Source: Ehretia macrophylla (Eukaryota > Streptophyta > Magnoliopsida > Boraginales > Ehretiaceae). From it: DNA of 64,000 bases. The notes under the pieces were generated by a model. It had not been told where the DNA came from and made no database searches. It saw only the letters and a list, made by a program, of their open reading frames with translations. A program made the translations under genes and the position numbers. Below, piece by piece: positions 21,109 to 34,266 of the stretch (its first letter is position 1; every line of letters starts with the position of its first letter). The stretch covers positions 89,894,825 through 89,958,824 of the forward strand of contig CM075764.1 of NCBI GenBank assembly GCA_037974665.1, given 5' to 3'.

Positions 21109-22916
21109 TATGCAAAGTGAATCATGTCATTGCCCAAGGTGGTCTATTTTATTCACTACACCATAAAAAGTGGTGTTGTCTACACCATTAATTAGTTTAA
21201 AATTCTTTAAATTACAAAAAATTATAACTAAATTGTATATGGTTAGCAAAGTTAAGTTCTCCTTTTTGAATAAGACTTTATATATTGCCTGGAATATTGA
21301 TACACAACAAATCATGTAAACCCATTCTTCGGTATTGAATACTATAAATACTTTTGTTGTTAATGAAAACTTCTGCCTGCTTTTAGCAAAAAAAATAAAA
21401 AATTACAAAAAAATTATAACTCTCAATAGAAATTAGTGGTATTGTTAAATTATATATTTGGATTGGGTAAATATCTTTATTCCTTTCTTAACTTTAGAAA
21501 AAATGATAATTTGGTGTGTAACTTTATAAATGGGTATTTTCGTCTTTAACTTACTAAAATAAGCTTCTTTAGTCCTTCATCAATTTTTTATCCATTTTCA
21601 AACGTTAATCCTTCACCAATTTAAAATCCACGTGCGATTAAAAAATTGACTAAAAAATGAAAAAAAAATGACTAATAATGTCCTATTTTATAAAATTAAA
21701 GGATTAAAATGCACGTTTTTTAAGTTAGAGACCAAATTATCATATTCGCTATGATTAAGGGATCAATAAAGATCTTTACCTAATTGAATCCACATGGTAC
21801 AATAAGGTTTAATTTGATTTTAAATTAAATTTAATTTAGTTTTTGTTTTATAGAAGATTATTTAAGTCATGTTTGGCTTATGTGTTAAATTTTAGTTATT
21901 GAGTTATAGAGTTTTGAATATTAAAAATTTGGTTAAAAGTATTGTTAAATATAAACAGTTGCTCTTGTCATGTCAGAAATACTATTCATCGTAACAACAT
22001 AATAAAATAAAATAAATAAATATGAAAAAATAAAAAATAAAAAATTGGTAGTATATTATCTAAAAAATATGGAGGGTATTCTTTAGAAATAAATTTAAAA
22101 GAAAAACAGCTTATGTTTTAGCTTTTTTTAATTTTGGTGTTTACCTAAAAACTTTTTAAAAAATGGGTTAAGAATAACCCTATATAATTTATAAATTATA
22201 TATGTAAGTATATATAGTGTCTGTGTCAATGGATTTACGTATGATTAAGCCGGCTAAATCTGAGCCAACAAAAGAAGCCCCACAAAATGCCATAATACGG
22301 CCGGACCTGACAATGCGGCTAAGGGACTCCCTTGCTATAACACACACGACCATGACTAGAGACGGTGTATATACTCTTAAAAATGCCAAAATCTTTTCGA
22401 AAATAAAGAAGGGAAAGAGGGAACAGAAAAAAGAAAGGAAGGATATAAATTATGAATAACAGAAACAGAGGCCGGCTTCCTGGAGGACAAGCTTTCCCAA
22501 TTAACGAGATAAAACTTAATTTGATTTGATTTAATTTCACTTTTCATTTTGCCAAAAACTGTGATTAAACACACAAGAATGGCAAAGCAGGACACTCCCC
22601 GTAGAGTACGAAAAATGAAATTAATGGGTCAAACTATGCTTCACACTTGAAGAAAACTTAATCAAGCAAATATGTAAAAGAGTACATCCACTTCATATCA
22701 GATCACTCATTGAATGAAGAAGATCCCAGAGACATTTTATCAGCCATGATGCTACCAAATTTATTTATACAACTTTATTTACTGTGGATCACAGATTCAA
22801 ATATGCTGCAAAAACATAGACCTCAGGATATACCAGGGCTCTTTAACAGCATATTTCATATATGTAGCTCATAAAATTGTTCTGAAAATAAAATAGGCTA
22901 GTGTGAAGTCACTGGT
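21109..22916. other. Intergenic region between PPR and zinc-finger genes
   Basis: It holds the PPR promoter side, a MITE (21476-21780) and, at 22220-22370, a less AT-rich patch without recognisable protein similarity. Nothing else is seen. Confidence 0.4.
21476..21780. mobile_element. MITE with inverted ends GGTAAAKATCTTTATT
   Basis: The left end GGTAAATATCTTTATT and the right end in reverse complement GGTAAAGATCTTTATT differ by one base. The 305-bp interior is partly palindromic (TTAACTTTAGAA-like and TTAAGTTAGAGA-like arms). The flanks show no clear duplication. Confidence 0.6.
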
Positions 22917-25900
22917 CTATACTACTACACGTGTACTCCTTGCAGTTCCATCAGTAATGGCTCCAACGCCGGCCTGCAAAATAAGAATGGGTATATAGTG
23001 CAATCACCTCTAGTCGGACGTGATCTCTACAAAGTGACCAAGGCATTATAAATCCCGATGCACCGAAGAGCAGCAAACAAATGGTACCCAATATGGTTTC
23101 CCCTTCCTTTTCTCTTTCTTAATTTGGGATGGATATCTTGCGGGAGAGTTCCATTCCTTCTCCATCTCGTTATTGGCGGCCTGATCATTCGGTTCTTCCA
23201 AGCGTAGAATGGCATTCACAGTAGTCACTGCAGCACCATTACTTTTAGCGACAGGTGCATTGCTCTGAGTTACAGTAGGCACTTGTTTTGTGTTTGGTGA
23301 CATGGCTTCACCCAGAAGATTTTTCAAGGGACTATGCTGATTCCCTGTGCTCCAATTTGCTACTTTGGCAATAATCTCCTCATTTTCCTTTCTACCTTGG
23401 GATTCATTTACCACATTAGAGAGAGATGGAGACCAACCAGCTTGCAGATCTTCAGGTTTTTGCGGTTGAATGTTAACCGCAGTCTGGATTTCCGGAGTAG
23501 CTTTCTTGGACACACAATCTCCTGATTCAACTAATGTCATGAGTGACGGAAGCTCTAACATGTCTGACTTGTCGGGATGGCATTCATTGGTTGCATTTTC
23601 TGGCATTTGCAAATCAGCCTCCGACTTTTCTGGTGGTTGAGAAACAGAAGATGGCAAACCTCCAGCATCAGCAGTAGCTGTTGTATCTGACTGAGTGGAA
23701 ACTACTGTTTTGTTGATTAAAAACAAGTATACATTAGTTCAATAGAAATCTAAAAGGCACATCTTCTACGCACTATAGCAAAATTGCTAGTAGATTAAGT
23801 GTACACCTATAGTAAATGAATTCTTTTTTGACAAAGGAGCCTGTACGACTCGTTTGTGAAGCCACATTTTCAAAATCATCATTAAATCTTATGCTATTTC
23901 TCAATGATGCACAACATATTAATTTATCGTGCATGATAGATGACTGCAGGACCTTAGTATCTTTCAAAGATATATGCTGTTCTGCGGTCAAATCAAATGA
24001 TCAAGTTTCATACAGTAGTAGTATAAGATCATTAATTGCTAACTTCTGGTACGTGAAAAGTCTAAAATTGTCATGGTCACTGACTTTTGGAAGTCTAGAA
24101 GTCAAATGAACTGACAAGGACTATAAGTGACAAAAGGACAACAAAATGTGTACCTGAAATTGATCCCCAGTTACCGTCCAAACTATCAGCTCGACTACTT
24201 GAAGCAAACGATATATCAATTGCAGGAATACCATCGTGTTGGTTTTCAAACCTGTGGTCACGTTCATCTTGTGAGGGCTCAGAATTACAATCAGAAACAC
24301 TTTTTACAGCCTCTCTGGTGTTGGTGAATTCATCAATAGCAGAACTTTTGTTTAACAGTTCAGGTTCTACATGCAAAGGTGCTGTCTCTTTAGACGTGGA
24401 GTCTTCTGGATTTTCATATGATGCTAAAAGGCTACCATCATGATTGACATCAATATCCTTAGCAGTAAAATCAACAGACTCTACTACATCAATAATATTA
24501 CCAGGTTCAAATCCATGCGAGGCTTCCTGAGAACTCTCATCTCCACACTTCCGTAAACTGCAATTAATTAGTTCCACGTTTCCTCTTGCATGTACTTTAT
24601 CTGGAACACTATCCAAATCAGTGGATTCTGGTAACTGCCAAGCAGCATCAAGTGTGGCTTCTGTATTCTTCACCAAGTTTTCCCCACCACCCACTTCTGT
24701 GCTTTTGCACCTTGCTACATCAAAAGGTTCAACTGTAGCTCTTTCATGGTCTTGGTTCCCATTGCGTTTAAGCTCGTCAGTAGTTTGGTTGCCTTCAGAC
24801 ATAAAAGATTTATCAGCATGTTCTTGGATAGTCTTGCTGCTTGTCGAACGTTCATCCTCAATGGGTTCTTTACTGGTCTCATTTCTAGCCATAACACATT
24901 TTTCATTTTCGTTCATTTCATTGTCACCAGCATTCTCACCTTCACATACTTTAGCTGTTTGCTTGACCTCCTCAGCAAAGACTGCAGACTTTATATCTGA
25001 CTGGTCCACCATGGCATCTTCTGAACGAGCCTTCTGAAATGACTTACTGTCACTAGAATGAAGATGGAATCCTTCAGAACTGCCCCTTGTTTGAATTTTC
25101 TGTGTCTCAGTTCTAGGAGCATCTGACAGGGCTTCTAAGCCACAAGACTTAAGATCTTCACGACTTCCCACTAATAATCCAGAAATATCATCTTTCCTTT
25201 GAATAGAATTTTCAACTCCCTGCTCATTAAGGTCATCTTTCAATGCATTTAAATCTGCAGAAGAGCTCTCTATGCTTCCACTGGGATGACCTGAAATATC
25301 ATCTTTCCTTTGAATATAATTTTCAACGCCCTGCTCATTAAGGTCATCTTTCAATGCATTTAAATCTGCAGAAGAGCTCTCTATGCTTCCACTGGGATGA
25401 CCTGAATCAAAACCAGAATGACCCTCCTGAGCAGTAGTAGCCTTGTTATCATCTTGAACCAATGTAATTACTTCAGCAGAGCCTAGGTCCAAAGGAAGAG
25501 TAGACTTCAACGTGTTATGGTCTTTGAAACCTTCAATAATACTTTCAACATTGTCTGTTACAGGCAAATTTCCGGGCACTGACAGTGAATCCATATTTTG
25601 CTTCCCTTCCTCCGGTGAGTTACAATTTGTAGCTTCCTTCTGATTAGTTATGTTGTTTACCTGCATATAATCTTTCTGTGCCTCGCTCAAATAGCACACT
25701 GTATTTTCCTCCTTTTGTTCCTTCAAATCAGAAACCTTCATTTCCTCTCTCCTGCCATGGACCTCAACAATCTTACTGCAACCACTACCATCTATGTCTT
25801 GAGCAAGATCAGGAACAGAATCATCCATGTCCTCAAGAAGTTTAACCAGAGGGGATAGATCATTTTTTACCACATCGGCTTCCAACTCATCACTTCCATC

Positions 25901-28900
25901 TTTCTTTTGTTCAACAATTCCATCAGCAGAAGAAAGACCTGAAGTTTGTTCATCACCCACAGTTAATTTATAAGCTGCGGTCACAGGTTCTTGTACCACA
26001 GTTTCGGGTGTCAGAAACTCTGAGGATTTCCGCTTTGTCTCTTCCAATTCCGACTCTCCTTCTTGATCCTCCTTATGCATCAAACATTTCTGTGTCAAAG
26101 CATCCAATGTTTGATTACCTGTCTCTTCTAAATTAAATTCCACTTTAGATATGTCTCTGGCAACTTTACCATGTGGGTCTATAGAATCAGTCAAAGATTT
26201 ATCTATGTCGACATCATCATTCTCATGTACAACTGGCTCCTGTTCAGTTCCCCTATTAATTTGTGCATTTATATCATCAATCAGAACATCAGTAGGAGTT
26301 TCGGATTTAAGAGGGGAAGAGTCAAACTGTGAGCCAACTATTCCACAGGATCCAACAGGAAATTCTGCACTTGTGGTGCCATGCGATGATATACCACTCT
26401 CTGACTGGTCTTTTGCAATTTCGAGGACCTCTTGGCTGCTCGCCTTTGTATCATTTAGTGGGGCAAATGTATCTACGTCACCAAAAATGAGTTTTGAGGG
26501 ATAGCAATCTGGATCAGAATAAACTATATTTGCAAAATTGAGTTAAAGATGGCAAAAAGGTGTCTCCTTATGACAGAATACAAAATGTAATTAACACTTA
26601 TATCTATACCAATTTTAATGTCAAAGAAGTTCCTCTTCTGTCATGCAGAGATCACCATCTGCGGAAGATAATTAAAAAGGAACCCACAAACAATCAAAAC
26701 ACACGTCACATAATGATTTTAATTCTATTCTTAGCAAGCACAGTAAAGTGGTTCTTTTTTCCCTTAACAAGGCCCTCAACAGAATTGAATGACATTAAAT
26801 CCACGAAGCAAACCTTACTTAGTGCGCCAACAACAACTGTTTCAGTTATATTATTTTCAATATCAGCTAGCACTACATAGAGGCTAAAAATTGGCATTAT
26901 TATTGAATGATATAATAATTGGCACAAGCCCAGACCTAAAAACAAGTAAGCAACTCTTATCTTCAAAACCTAACCACATATCAAGTGGATGGAAATATGT
27001 GCCCAACATTAAGAAGTCATTACAGCCTCACCACATCCCCCATGTTAATAAAAGCAAATACAGGCACTCCGTTAGTACAAAAGCAGATAGTACACTCCTA
27101 ACAGATACCAAGGGAATGTTAATTGGTAACCTGTGAGTCTCACAATTGCTCCACTCTCCTAGGAATGTTCCACTCAATCTTTGGGCTCAAAGTGAACTTA
27201 GCTACATTAATAGGATTCTCTTACAGAATCTTGCTTTCACCTTGGGTTTGATCGTGTGTGAGGAAATGAATCTCAAAAAGGAATTGTCAGATGTCACATA
27301 TCTTAGGCCTCTAACTGGTGCCATCACCGATATCAAAATTGAGTATTCACGGAAGGAAAAATTTTGTACCCTTTGCAATATGATTGGCCATAGCTCTGCT
27401 CTATGCCCTTCTCAGAAAAATGAGGTTGCGGTTCTCCAAAACAAACCTCATATCCATCCAAGGCCAAAAGAGGAACAGGAAGAAAAAAGGACAAATTGCC
27501 AAGTCGACCTAAGAATAACGACAGTGGAACCGTCAATGTTGCTAAAGCACCGATAGCCCCCAAGCGCCTCTACTGCCTCTAGCCCCCCAAGGTTTTCTTC
27601 TCATGCCAAGGGAAAAAGACCGAAAGCTCCAAATGTCAAGCAAACAGATTGGACATATTGCAAGGCATTGCAAATGAAATGCAAAATGGTATGGTCAAAG
27701 TTGATGGCCCGGACCTATCGGAGGCTATCAATAACTTCCTAGAAGGAAAGCCTTCAACTTCAAGATTATGAATTTCCTTCCACGGCTAGATTCACCCACT
27801 CTGTTCAACTTCAACTTCAATTCTCCTTTTTTTCAACTTTCTGGTACCTACTTGTTGACACTGTTTTTAATGACTAGAAAAAGTTTCTCAGAAAAGAAGA
27901 TATTTTTTTCCACAAGAAAGTCAATCAATCCAAACTAGTTGAATTTTAGTTTATATTTTCACAGTTATCATTTATTGAAGTCTTTAGGCAACTCTTGCAA
28001 AAGCCAAACGAATGGGTAAATACTGAAGCTTTTTGCCAGTAACTTGAACAGAAAATCCACAAAGTTGGTCTGAGAATCTTTTAAAGGACATCATCAGGGA
28101 CTACTAGACTATCTTTCAGGACAATTTGACCAACACCAAGTATTCAGCTTGTTTCTAACAAGATGAAGACAATCTTGTTCAGTGCATATAAACTCTCGCT
28201 TCTTTGCTCTTCCACACTATATTATCGTGTCCTATCCCCCTCTCCCCTGCGCCACGAGAAAGGGAAATATGAATTTTATTTATTAAATTTAAAATGATAC
28301 ACTTTGGTGAAAACTAACCACAAGTAAGACACTCTCCCCACCCACACAGAAAATTAGTTCGTGCACCAACCCTCATCATTGTAGTACCTACTTGCTTATA
28401 CATTGCCCCTTTTAAGAAGCTAGCTAATCTGAATGGTTACGATTATTGCCTATCATTCTCAAGCAGATTTCCCAACATCAACAAATACTTATAAACCAGA
28501 AAGATAATTTTGCGTGGCTAGCCATCCATCCTATCCATTGTCAAGTCCGTGAACAAAATGCGATTGAAATCACAACAGTACTTATTAAAAGCTTACCAGC
28601 AGTTGCATCCACCTTCAACAATTGGCTCTCATTCGGATCAGTCTTTATCAGCTTCTCCACATCTTTATTCAGTTCTTTAATGCGCTCTTCCATGCCTGGA
28701 CTAACCCCACTATCAGAAAACTCCGTAACTGCATCCGTAAACACTTCATCTTCTGATGCATTAGATTTTTCACCCACTCCACCACTACTCACAAGCTCCT
28801 TCACACTTCTCTTCTCAATTTTAGGACCTAAAGGACACCAATTCAACAAAATAACTTCGGGTTCACGATTATAAAGGATATAAATTCAAGATAAAATAAC

Positions 28901-29936
28901 CATTATTTGGAAAAAAAATGGTAGTGAAAAACTGAGAAATCTCACTTGGGGTCCGGTGATCCTTATCGGAGGCATGCTCATCATCTGAAACAGCCAGATG
29001 GGGATGACATGCATCTGATTCAATGAGCTTATACCCTTCAATGGTTCCACAGACCTTCTTGTGAGCTCTTCTGTGTTTGGCACTTGGATGTGGATTTGGA
29101 AAAGGCCATCCACATTTGTGACATACATGTACCCCATGGTTATCATGCCCTACAATTTAAGAAAGCCCAATATTGAATACTTATTTGACATTACTAAGAA
29201 AAAATTACTAACATAAGAGAACCAAAGAAAAAATCACACACAGCGGCGTGCACGTGCACATACACACACATACCCCCATACACATAAACTATGGAAATTA
29301 TTCTACAACTTGCTTTATACACAGGCACACATAGCTACACACATAAATACATGTATATATACATACACAAACACATTCATACATATATAATGTACATATG
29401 TCACATATATATATTCTATATGGCACATATATATATACACACACATGTATCCATATACATATAGCAATGGACTGAGTAGTATTTCAAAATGAAAGCAATG
29501 ATTTTCAAGAGAACTAAAGGAAATATCACACACACACACTCACACACACACAAACTCAAAACAAACATAAACACACATATGAACATTATTGTACAATTGC
29601 AATATAAACAGGCAAACATAGCTACATACATACATACATGTGTCCATACACACACACACACACACTCACTCATATATAATGCACACATATCACATACACA
29701 TATATAGAGAGAGATCAAGAATCACATGGAGAAAGCAAGCAAGAAATGCAAAACCCAGAAACACTTATTCAAGAAAAAGGGAAAAATACATGAAGAAACA
29801 TAAACTCAAAACAAAAAAAAAATTAAGTTTAAAATCACAGAGTCAAAAATGAGAGGAAAAAAAAAAGCAAAAGGGAAAAAGAAGAAGTTCCCTAACCTGA
29901 AGAGCCATTCTTCTTGCTATAATCTTGGCTATCCAT
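22917..29936 (-). CDS. Large acidic protein with an N-terminal C2H2 zinc finger
   Basis: Exons 29936-29897, 29149-28946, 28827-28597, 26523-24154, 23704-23064 and 22973-22917 join in phase with GT-AG borders to about 1,180 residues. Residues 23-43 form one C2H2 finger (VCHKCGWPFPNPHPSAKHRRAH, spacing C-x2-C-x12-H-x3-H). The remainder is low-complexity, rich in Asp, Glu, Ser and Asn, and probably disordered. It includes a tandem 37-residue duplication and a basic-aromatic end (KGKPYWVPFVCCSS). If the last intron is not removed the protein ends 23046 with VHRDL instead. The single finger suggests nucleic-acid or protein binding, but the function is unknown to me. Exon 4 alone is 2,370 bp. Confidence 0.85.
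25179..25400 (-). repeat. 111-bp tandem duplication inside the zinc-finger gene
   Basis: Two copies (25179-25289 and 25290-25400) differ at about three positions, so the duplication is recent. It adds a second copy of a 37-residue block containing SGHPSGSIESSSADLN and keeps the frame. Confidence 0.95.
27140..27830 (+). pseudogene. LINE ORF1 fragment in intron 3 of the zinc-finger gene
   Basis: The plus strand reads VPLNLWAQSELSYI, typical of the DUF4283 region of plant L1 ORF1, then a CCHC knuckle FCTLCNMIGHSSALC (C-x2-C-x4-H-x4-C). It has no complete ends and no tail. It lies antisense to the host gene, wholly in the intron. Confidence 0.75.
29240..29712. repeat. CA/TA-rich microsatellite cluster in intron 1
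   Basis: Several (CA)n and (TA)n tracts with CATACA and ACATAT variants lie in intron 1 of the zinc-finger gene. Two similar blocks (about 29320-29460 and 29575-29710) share wording such as AGGCA(A)ACATAGCTACA(T/C)ACATA, suggesting local duplication. Confidence 0.8.
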
Positions 29937-29943
29937 ATTACAG

Positions 29944-29944
<1 letters not shown>

Positions 29945-29975
<31 letters not shown>
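29945..29975 (-). repeat. (GA)n tract just upstream of the zinc-finger start codon
   Basis: A run of GA on the plus strand (CT on the coding strand) begins about 9 bp before the ATG, a common form of plant 5' leader. A second shorter GA tract is near 30083-30101. It may bind GAGA-type factors, but that is inference. Confidence 0.8.
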
Positions 29976-31424
29976 TGAAAAATCAAGAAATGTATGAAGA
30001 GAAGGTGCAGTGTGTGTACTGTGTGTCAGTGTCTCTAGAAAGTGAGAAAATGAGAAAGGCTAAATTTTTTTTGGAGGTATTGGAGAGAGAGAGAGAGAGA
30101 GTGATAAATGATGAATGATGATGATAGCGAATCAAGCAGAAGGACACCATGTGAGCGATGTTCATCAGGCTTTGCAGTGCATGGGGGCATTTTAAGGGCT
30201 TTGACTGATACCTGCAACAAGGCAAGCTTATGATGTTTGTACCTTTCTGACTCTTTTGCCCCTGATGGAGAATAATGTTCTTAAGACAAAATTATTAATT
30301 GTTTGGTTTTTATTAGCTATGGTATGATGTTTAAAAGACGAGTGAAGTGACCAAGTTTATAGTCCTACAATTAAGTCATTTGTGAATGTGTGGCATTTTT
30401 TATTTTTTTTTGGTCGAAAATGTGTGCCATTGATAAATGTACGTTTGGGAGTTTGATTGTAAATAAATTGTTCTATATAAATTACACATAGTTAACTTAA
30501 CGTGATATTTTTATAATTTAAAAAAAAATTATGAATTGTATTTACTGAATCGAATAAAGTATGAACTTTTTTCGTATCGTCTAAACATGTCAAAGGATAA
30601 AGGTTGTAAAATAGAAATGCATTAAAGATTTCGATCATGAAAGTAGCATCAATTAAAAAGAAGAAGAAGAATTTTGAGATGAGACATTTTCTAGTTAGGC
30701 CTTGTTTGTTGAAACTAGGGAAAAGAAACTATATTCAAAGAAAAAGAAAATTTTCATGGGAGTGTTCGAATCATTAATGTTAAGAAAATTAAAAAATAAA
30801 ATTACATGAGATATTCAAAATTTGAAAATAAAAGTTTCAAAAGTAGGAAAATATCGTCTATTATAGGAAAATGTTAAGTTTACCAAAAAATATCTCATTA
30901 TATGACTAATCACTTGAAAATTCCAAACTTAAAATATTTCATTTAAAATTCTCTTCTAAAATATATTTTTCCTCATTGTTCCTATTGGAATAAAAGTATC
31001 AAATGATGGGAATTTTCATTTTAAATTCGTCATACTGAGGGTTTGGATTAAAACTAAAATAGGGCCCATATATGTCATCTTAGTAACCAAATAGGAAATG
31101 ACCGGAAAAAAAAAAAGGAAAAACAATTTAACCAAATAGCTATAAAAACAAAGGAGAATGCTAAAGTACAACTACAAATGCAGTAAGACATATTTTTTAC
31201 GTTTCCATTTAGGTAGCCCTTACAACAGGCATATAATAGTGGTAAATTATTTAGATTGTTTATCATTATTTTAAGAATAATTCAATATTATTGGATCTCT
31301 AAAAAATAATCTCTATAAGAGAATTCAATAATAATAAAATATTTAAATTATTTATTATAAATTTATAGACAACAATGTCATTAATTTATCTTATAAAAGT
31401 ATAATAAGATTTAAGAGTAGTTTA
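29976..31424. other. Upstream region of the zinc-finger gene and spacer
   Basis: It probably contains the promoter of the minus-strand gene. No core element could be fixed. A very short poly(A) insertion is at 30397-30418. The stretch 30700-31030 begins TTAGGCCTTGTTTG like a MITE end but has no clear partner. Confidence 0.4.
30397..30418 (-). mobile_element. Very short poly(A) insertion (22 bp)
   Basis: On the minus strand it reads about TTCGACC followed by A9-T-A5. The flanks repeat AATGTGTGGCAT (30385-30396) and AATGTGTGCCAT (30419-30430), a 12-bp duplication with one mismatch. Confidence 0.65.
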
Positions 31425-31517
31425 ATTATAAATTATTTACTTAGTTGTTAGGAGATTCGGGTTGAAATCTCATAAGAGTGAGCCATGTTGGGTGTGTTAA
31501 AAAAAAAAAAAAAAAAG
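31425..31517 (+). mobile_element. tRNA-like SINE candidate with 17-A tail
   Basis: Contains TTAGTTGTTAGGAGATTCGG and a B-box-like GGTTGAAATCTC, then GTTGGGTGTGTT and a run of about 17 A. The 5' border and target duplication are unclear. Confidence 0.45.
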
Positions 31518-32346
31518 GGTATAGTGTTAGAATCCAAGTCCAGCCATTCTCGACCAAAAAGTCGAGCCATTAACTACCAAATCCACATTACTCGTGTTCT
31601 GTTGGATGAACAATGAAGGAAAATATTACACTTTTTGCCTTATTCGAGGAGAATCTAGGCCTCACATGTCTGTGACCGTCGCTAAATGATCAACAAATAA
31701 ATACAAAGTTTTTGTCAAATACTGCAATTTAGATGACTAATTTTTATCAAATCATATTCTAGCTTGTTATCATATAATCACAGGCATGGGGTATTTATCT
31801 CTGCCTCAATTCTTTGTCTTTAAGGCTAACCTAGTTTGATAGTATCTAAGCGACAAGGATGTGCAAACCATATTAAAATACTCAACTGTTGTATGAAGAC
31901 TAGAAAACAATGTTTTAAACGATAATTCACTTTTAGTTAGTTTAGTTTAAGTAAAAATTTATTTTATTCTACCTAGTAAGACCGGCCTAGTGTTCAGAAT
32001 GGTGTTTCCTTTCTGAACAAATTGTTATATTGTTTGCTTTATTTTAGAGAAATTTGGAATCTAATATCTAATGTATAAGGTCTTAGCAAAAATTATAATA
32101 AGTATTTTTTTTGGGTATACTTGATGGTCGAAGTTGTAGATCGAATTTAATTTTTTTTTGTAATAATAAGTCGATATTCGGTCGTTCACCTAACTCTAGG
32201 GTAACATTATATGTATTTTTGTGCCTCAACCCTAATTAGTATTTGTAGACCACAAAATCTATAATTAAAATTACAAATACAAATGCTCAACTAGATAGAA
32301 TGGACAATAACAACCCGTACAATTAGAAGGTAAGGAAACAGAATTA

Positions 32347-32735
32347 GGCTATGTTTGACCTGACTTTTTAACACTCAAAAGTACTTCCAGTGAGTTTAGA
32401 AGTTGATCTCACCTGTTTAGTTCATTTCTGAAAGTGTTTTTAGATAAAATTTGAAGTTAAAAAATAAGAAACTCTAAATTAGAGCTTTTCAAAATAAGTT
32501 TTTCCGAAACTGTTTTTATATAATGTGAGAAGTTATTTTTTTTTTCTTTATCAAATATATCCCTTCATATTTTTTTTAAGTACAATATTGTCATCAAAAT
32601 TTTTAGAAGTTCAATATTGCTCAATATAAGTTAAATAGTCAACGACTTTTATTTAACAACTCTTGTAATCAAAGCTCTATTGTAAAAATTTTACAGTTCA
32701 AAAATTAAAATTTTACAATTACACCAAACAAAACT
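32347..32735. mobile_element. Tourist-like MITE, family B copy 1, TSD TTA
   Basis: The left end GGCTATGTTTGACCTGAC and the right end in reverse complement AGTTTTGTTTGGTGTAA are flanked by TTA at 32344-32346 and 32736-32738. Internal words (AGTTTAGAAG, AAATTAGAGC or AAATTGGAG) match the copy at 37293. Confidence 0.65.
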
Positions 32736-33260
32736 TTAAATTGGAATATAGGTGCAGTACCAACTAAAGGCACTTTCACGTTTAATACAGTGATCTAATA
32801 AGGGTAATATAAGTGACAGACAATAAATTTTGTATTATTTTAGTAAAATTTGGTATTCAACAAGGTATCACCAAACGTTAAAAGAACTAAAGTGCTTCAA
32901 ATTTAATTAGTATGCCAAAACGTTACAAGTATATGAAATGCTAGATTTTTTTTTTAGGTGCAACATCCAATCCAAATAAATTCCCCTTTTATACTTGTTA
33001 GAAAAATGTTGTTAGTATGATTTATATGTTTATAAAAATAATCTTTACTTTGTAAACAAAATGCAGAAAGTTGTTGGATCGAGTTTTGAATTGGATCTAA
33101 TTTTTTAAAGATTTTATTACCCACACAGTTGCTAACAGCTTAGTGAATAAATTGTGTAAAACGATCTCTCTGATACTAGCTAGTAGTACTATAGAACGTA
33201 AGAACCACAAACCAAAAAAAATGGTTTACTAAACTACGAAAATGATGTGAATGAATTGTG

Positions 33261-33467
33261 GTCCCAGACGTAAGTGGCGAGTAGCTTGCGAATGTTAAGC
33301 GAGATCGAGAGTTCGATTATCTGTAAAGGCGTCATATTAAACAGATCTGAGTCAGGTCTTTCCCCTAAGTAAGAGTCAGATTCTGCAGACATTACCTAAA
33401 CTAAATTCCGAATTAGTCGGACTATTGTGGTCCCGGACACCGGGAGCCTTAAGCAAAAAAAAAAAAA
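33261..33467 (+). mobile_element. tRNA-derived SINE, about 207 bp
   Basis: GTGGCGAGTAGCTTGCG followed by GAGAGTTCGATTATC resembles tRNA A and B boxes at the right spacing. The 3' end is GGGAGCCTTAAGC plus about 14 A. A 7-bp repeat AATTGTG flanks it (33254-33260 and 33468-33474). The short duplication keeps the borders tentative. Confidence 0.7.
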
Positions 33468-33774
33468 AATTGTGTAAAATTCGGTTATGAGCTTCTGTTG
33501 TTTATAGAGTGCAAGACACTTGTTCTGACAGGGGCAAACTAAACTTGACCAACTGCCAGATCCGTTCAACCATGATTGTTGGAGAAAATCATCTTCTAAC
33601 ACGACTGTTGGAGCAATAGACTCGTTTAGACAAAACCTGAGAAACAGACCAGTTACAAGATATTTTTGTCCCAAATTAAAATAAAATTTTAATTATTTAA
33701 ATTTTGATATTATTTTACTATTCTTTAAATTAAAAAAAAATTTAAAAGTACTTTCTTACAAAAATGGTAAAGCC

Positions 33775-34266
33775 ACCAAAACTAGGACTTGAACCTAGAC
33801 CCACACCCACATACGTGTGTCGAGTTGGGTCGGATGCGCATGCATTAGTTTGGACCGAGTTTAATACTGGGTAGGTCCTCTCTCGTTTAACGACAGTGAT
33901 GTCCCTTAGGACGCAATCTCAAGTGTCAAATTTAAGATATATAAACAGATATAAATGATTTTATTTTTCAATGTGAGAAACTTTAACTTCTTCAATATTG
34001 ATATCCTTTTACTTTTACCAAGTTAATTCTTTCACTTAAGCTCAATTTTCTCATTCACTTCTTGTCAAATTTAATCAAGTGAATATACTAAGTTCATTTA
34101 TTCTTAAAAACAAACATGATCAAACGTTGTGCTTCTCATTTCGGGTTATAGGTCCCAGTAAAAAATTGAGCCAAAGTCAACTACTTTTCACTTGAATTAA
34201 ATTCAAATATCATTGGGTTAAACATTGGCAGATCTGGGAATGTTGTGGAGACTCTAGTCTCCACTA
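33775..34266. other. Spacer with a B-box-like motif, no gene
   Basis: On the minus strand near 33800-33822, GGTCTAGGTTCAAGTCC carries a perfect tRNA B-box core, but there is no cloverleaf around it, so it is at most a SINE relic. Nothing else is recognised. Confidence 0.3.

Noticed and set aside
24095-24153. Extension of zinc-finger exon 4 into KGTHFVVLLSLIVL-like hydrophobic tail
   Set aside because: It lies past a good GT donor at 24153. The spliced model continues in phase into exon 5.
29315-29718. Cys/Tyr-rich open frames in intron 1 of the zinc-finger gene
   Set aside because: Products of translated CA/TA microsatellites.
33800-33822. Possible tRNA gene (perfect B-box core)
   Set aside because: No acceptor stem, D arm or anticodon arm could be folded around it.
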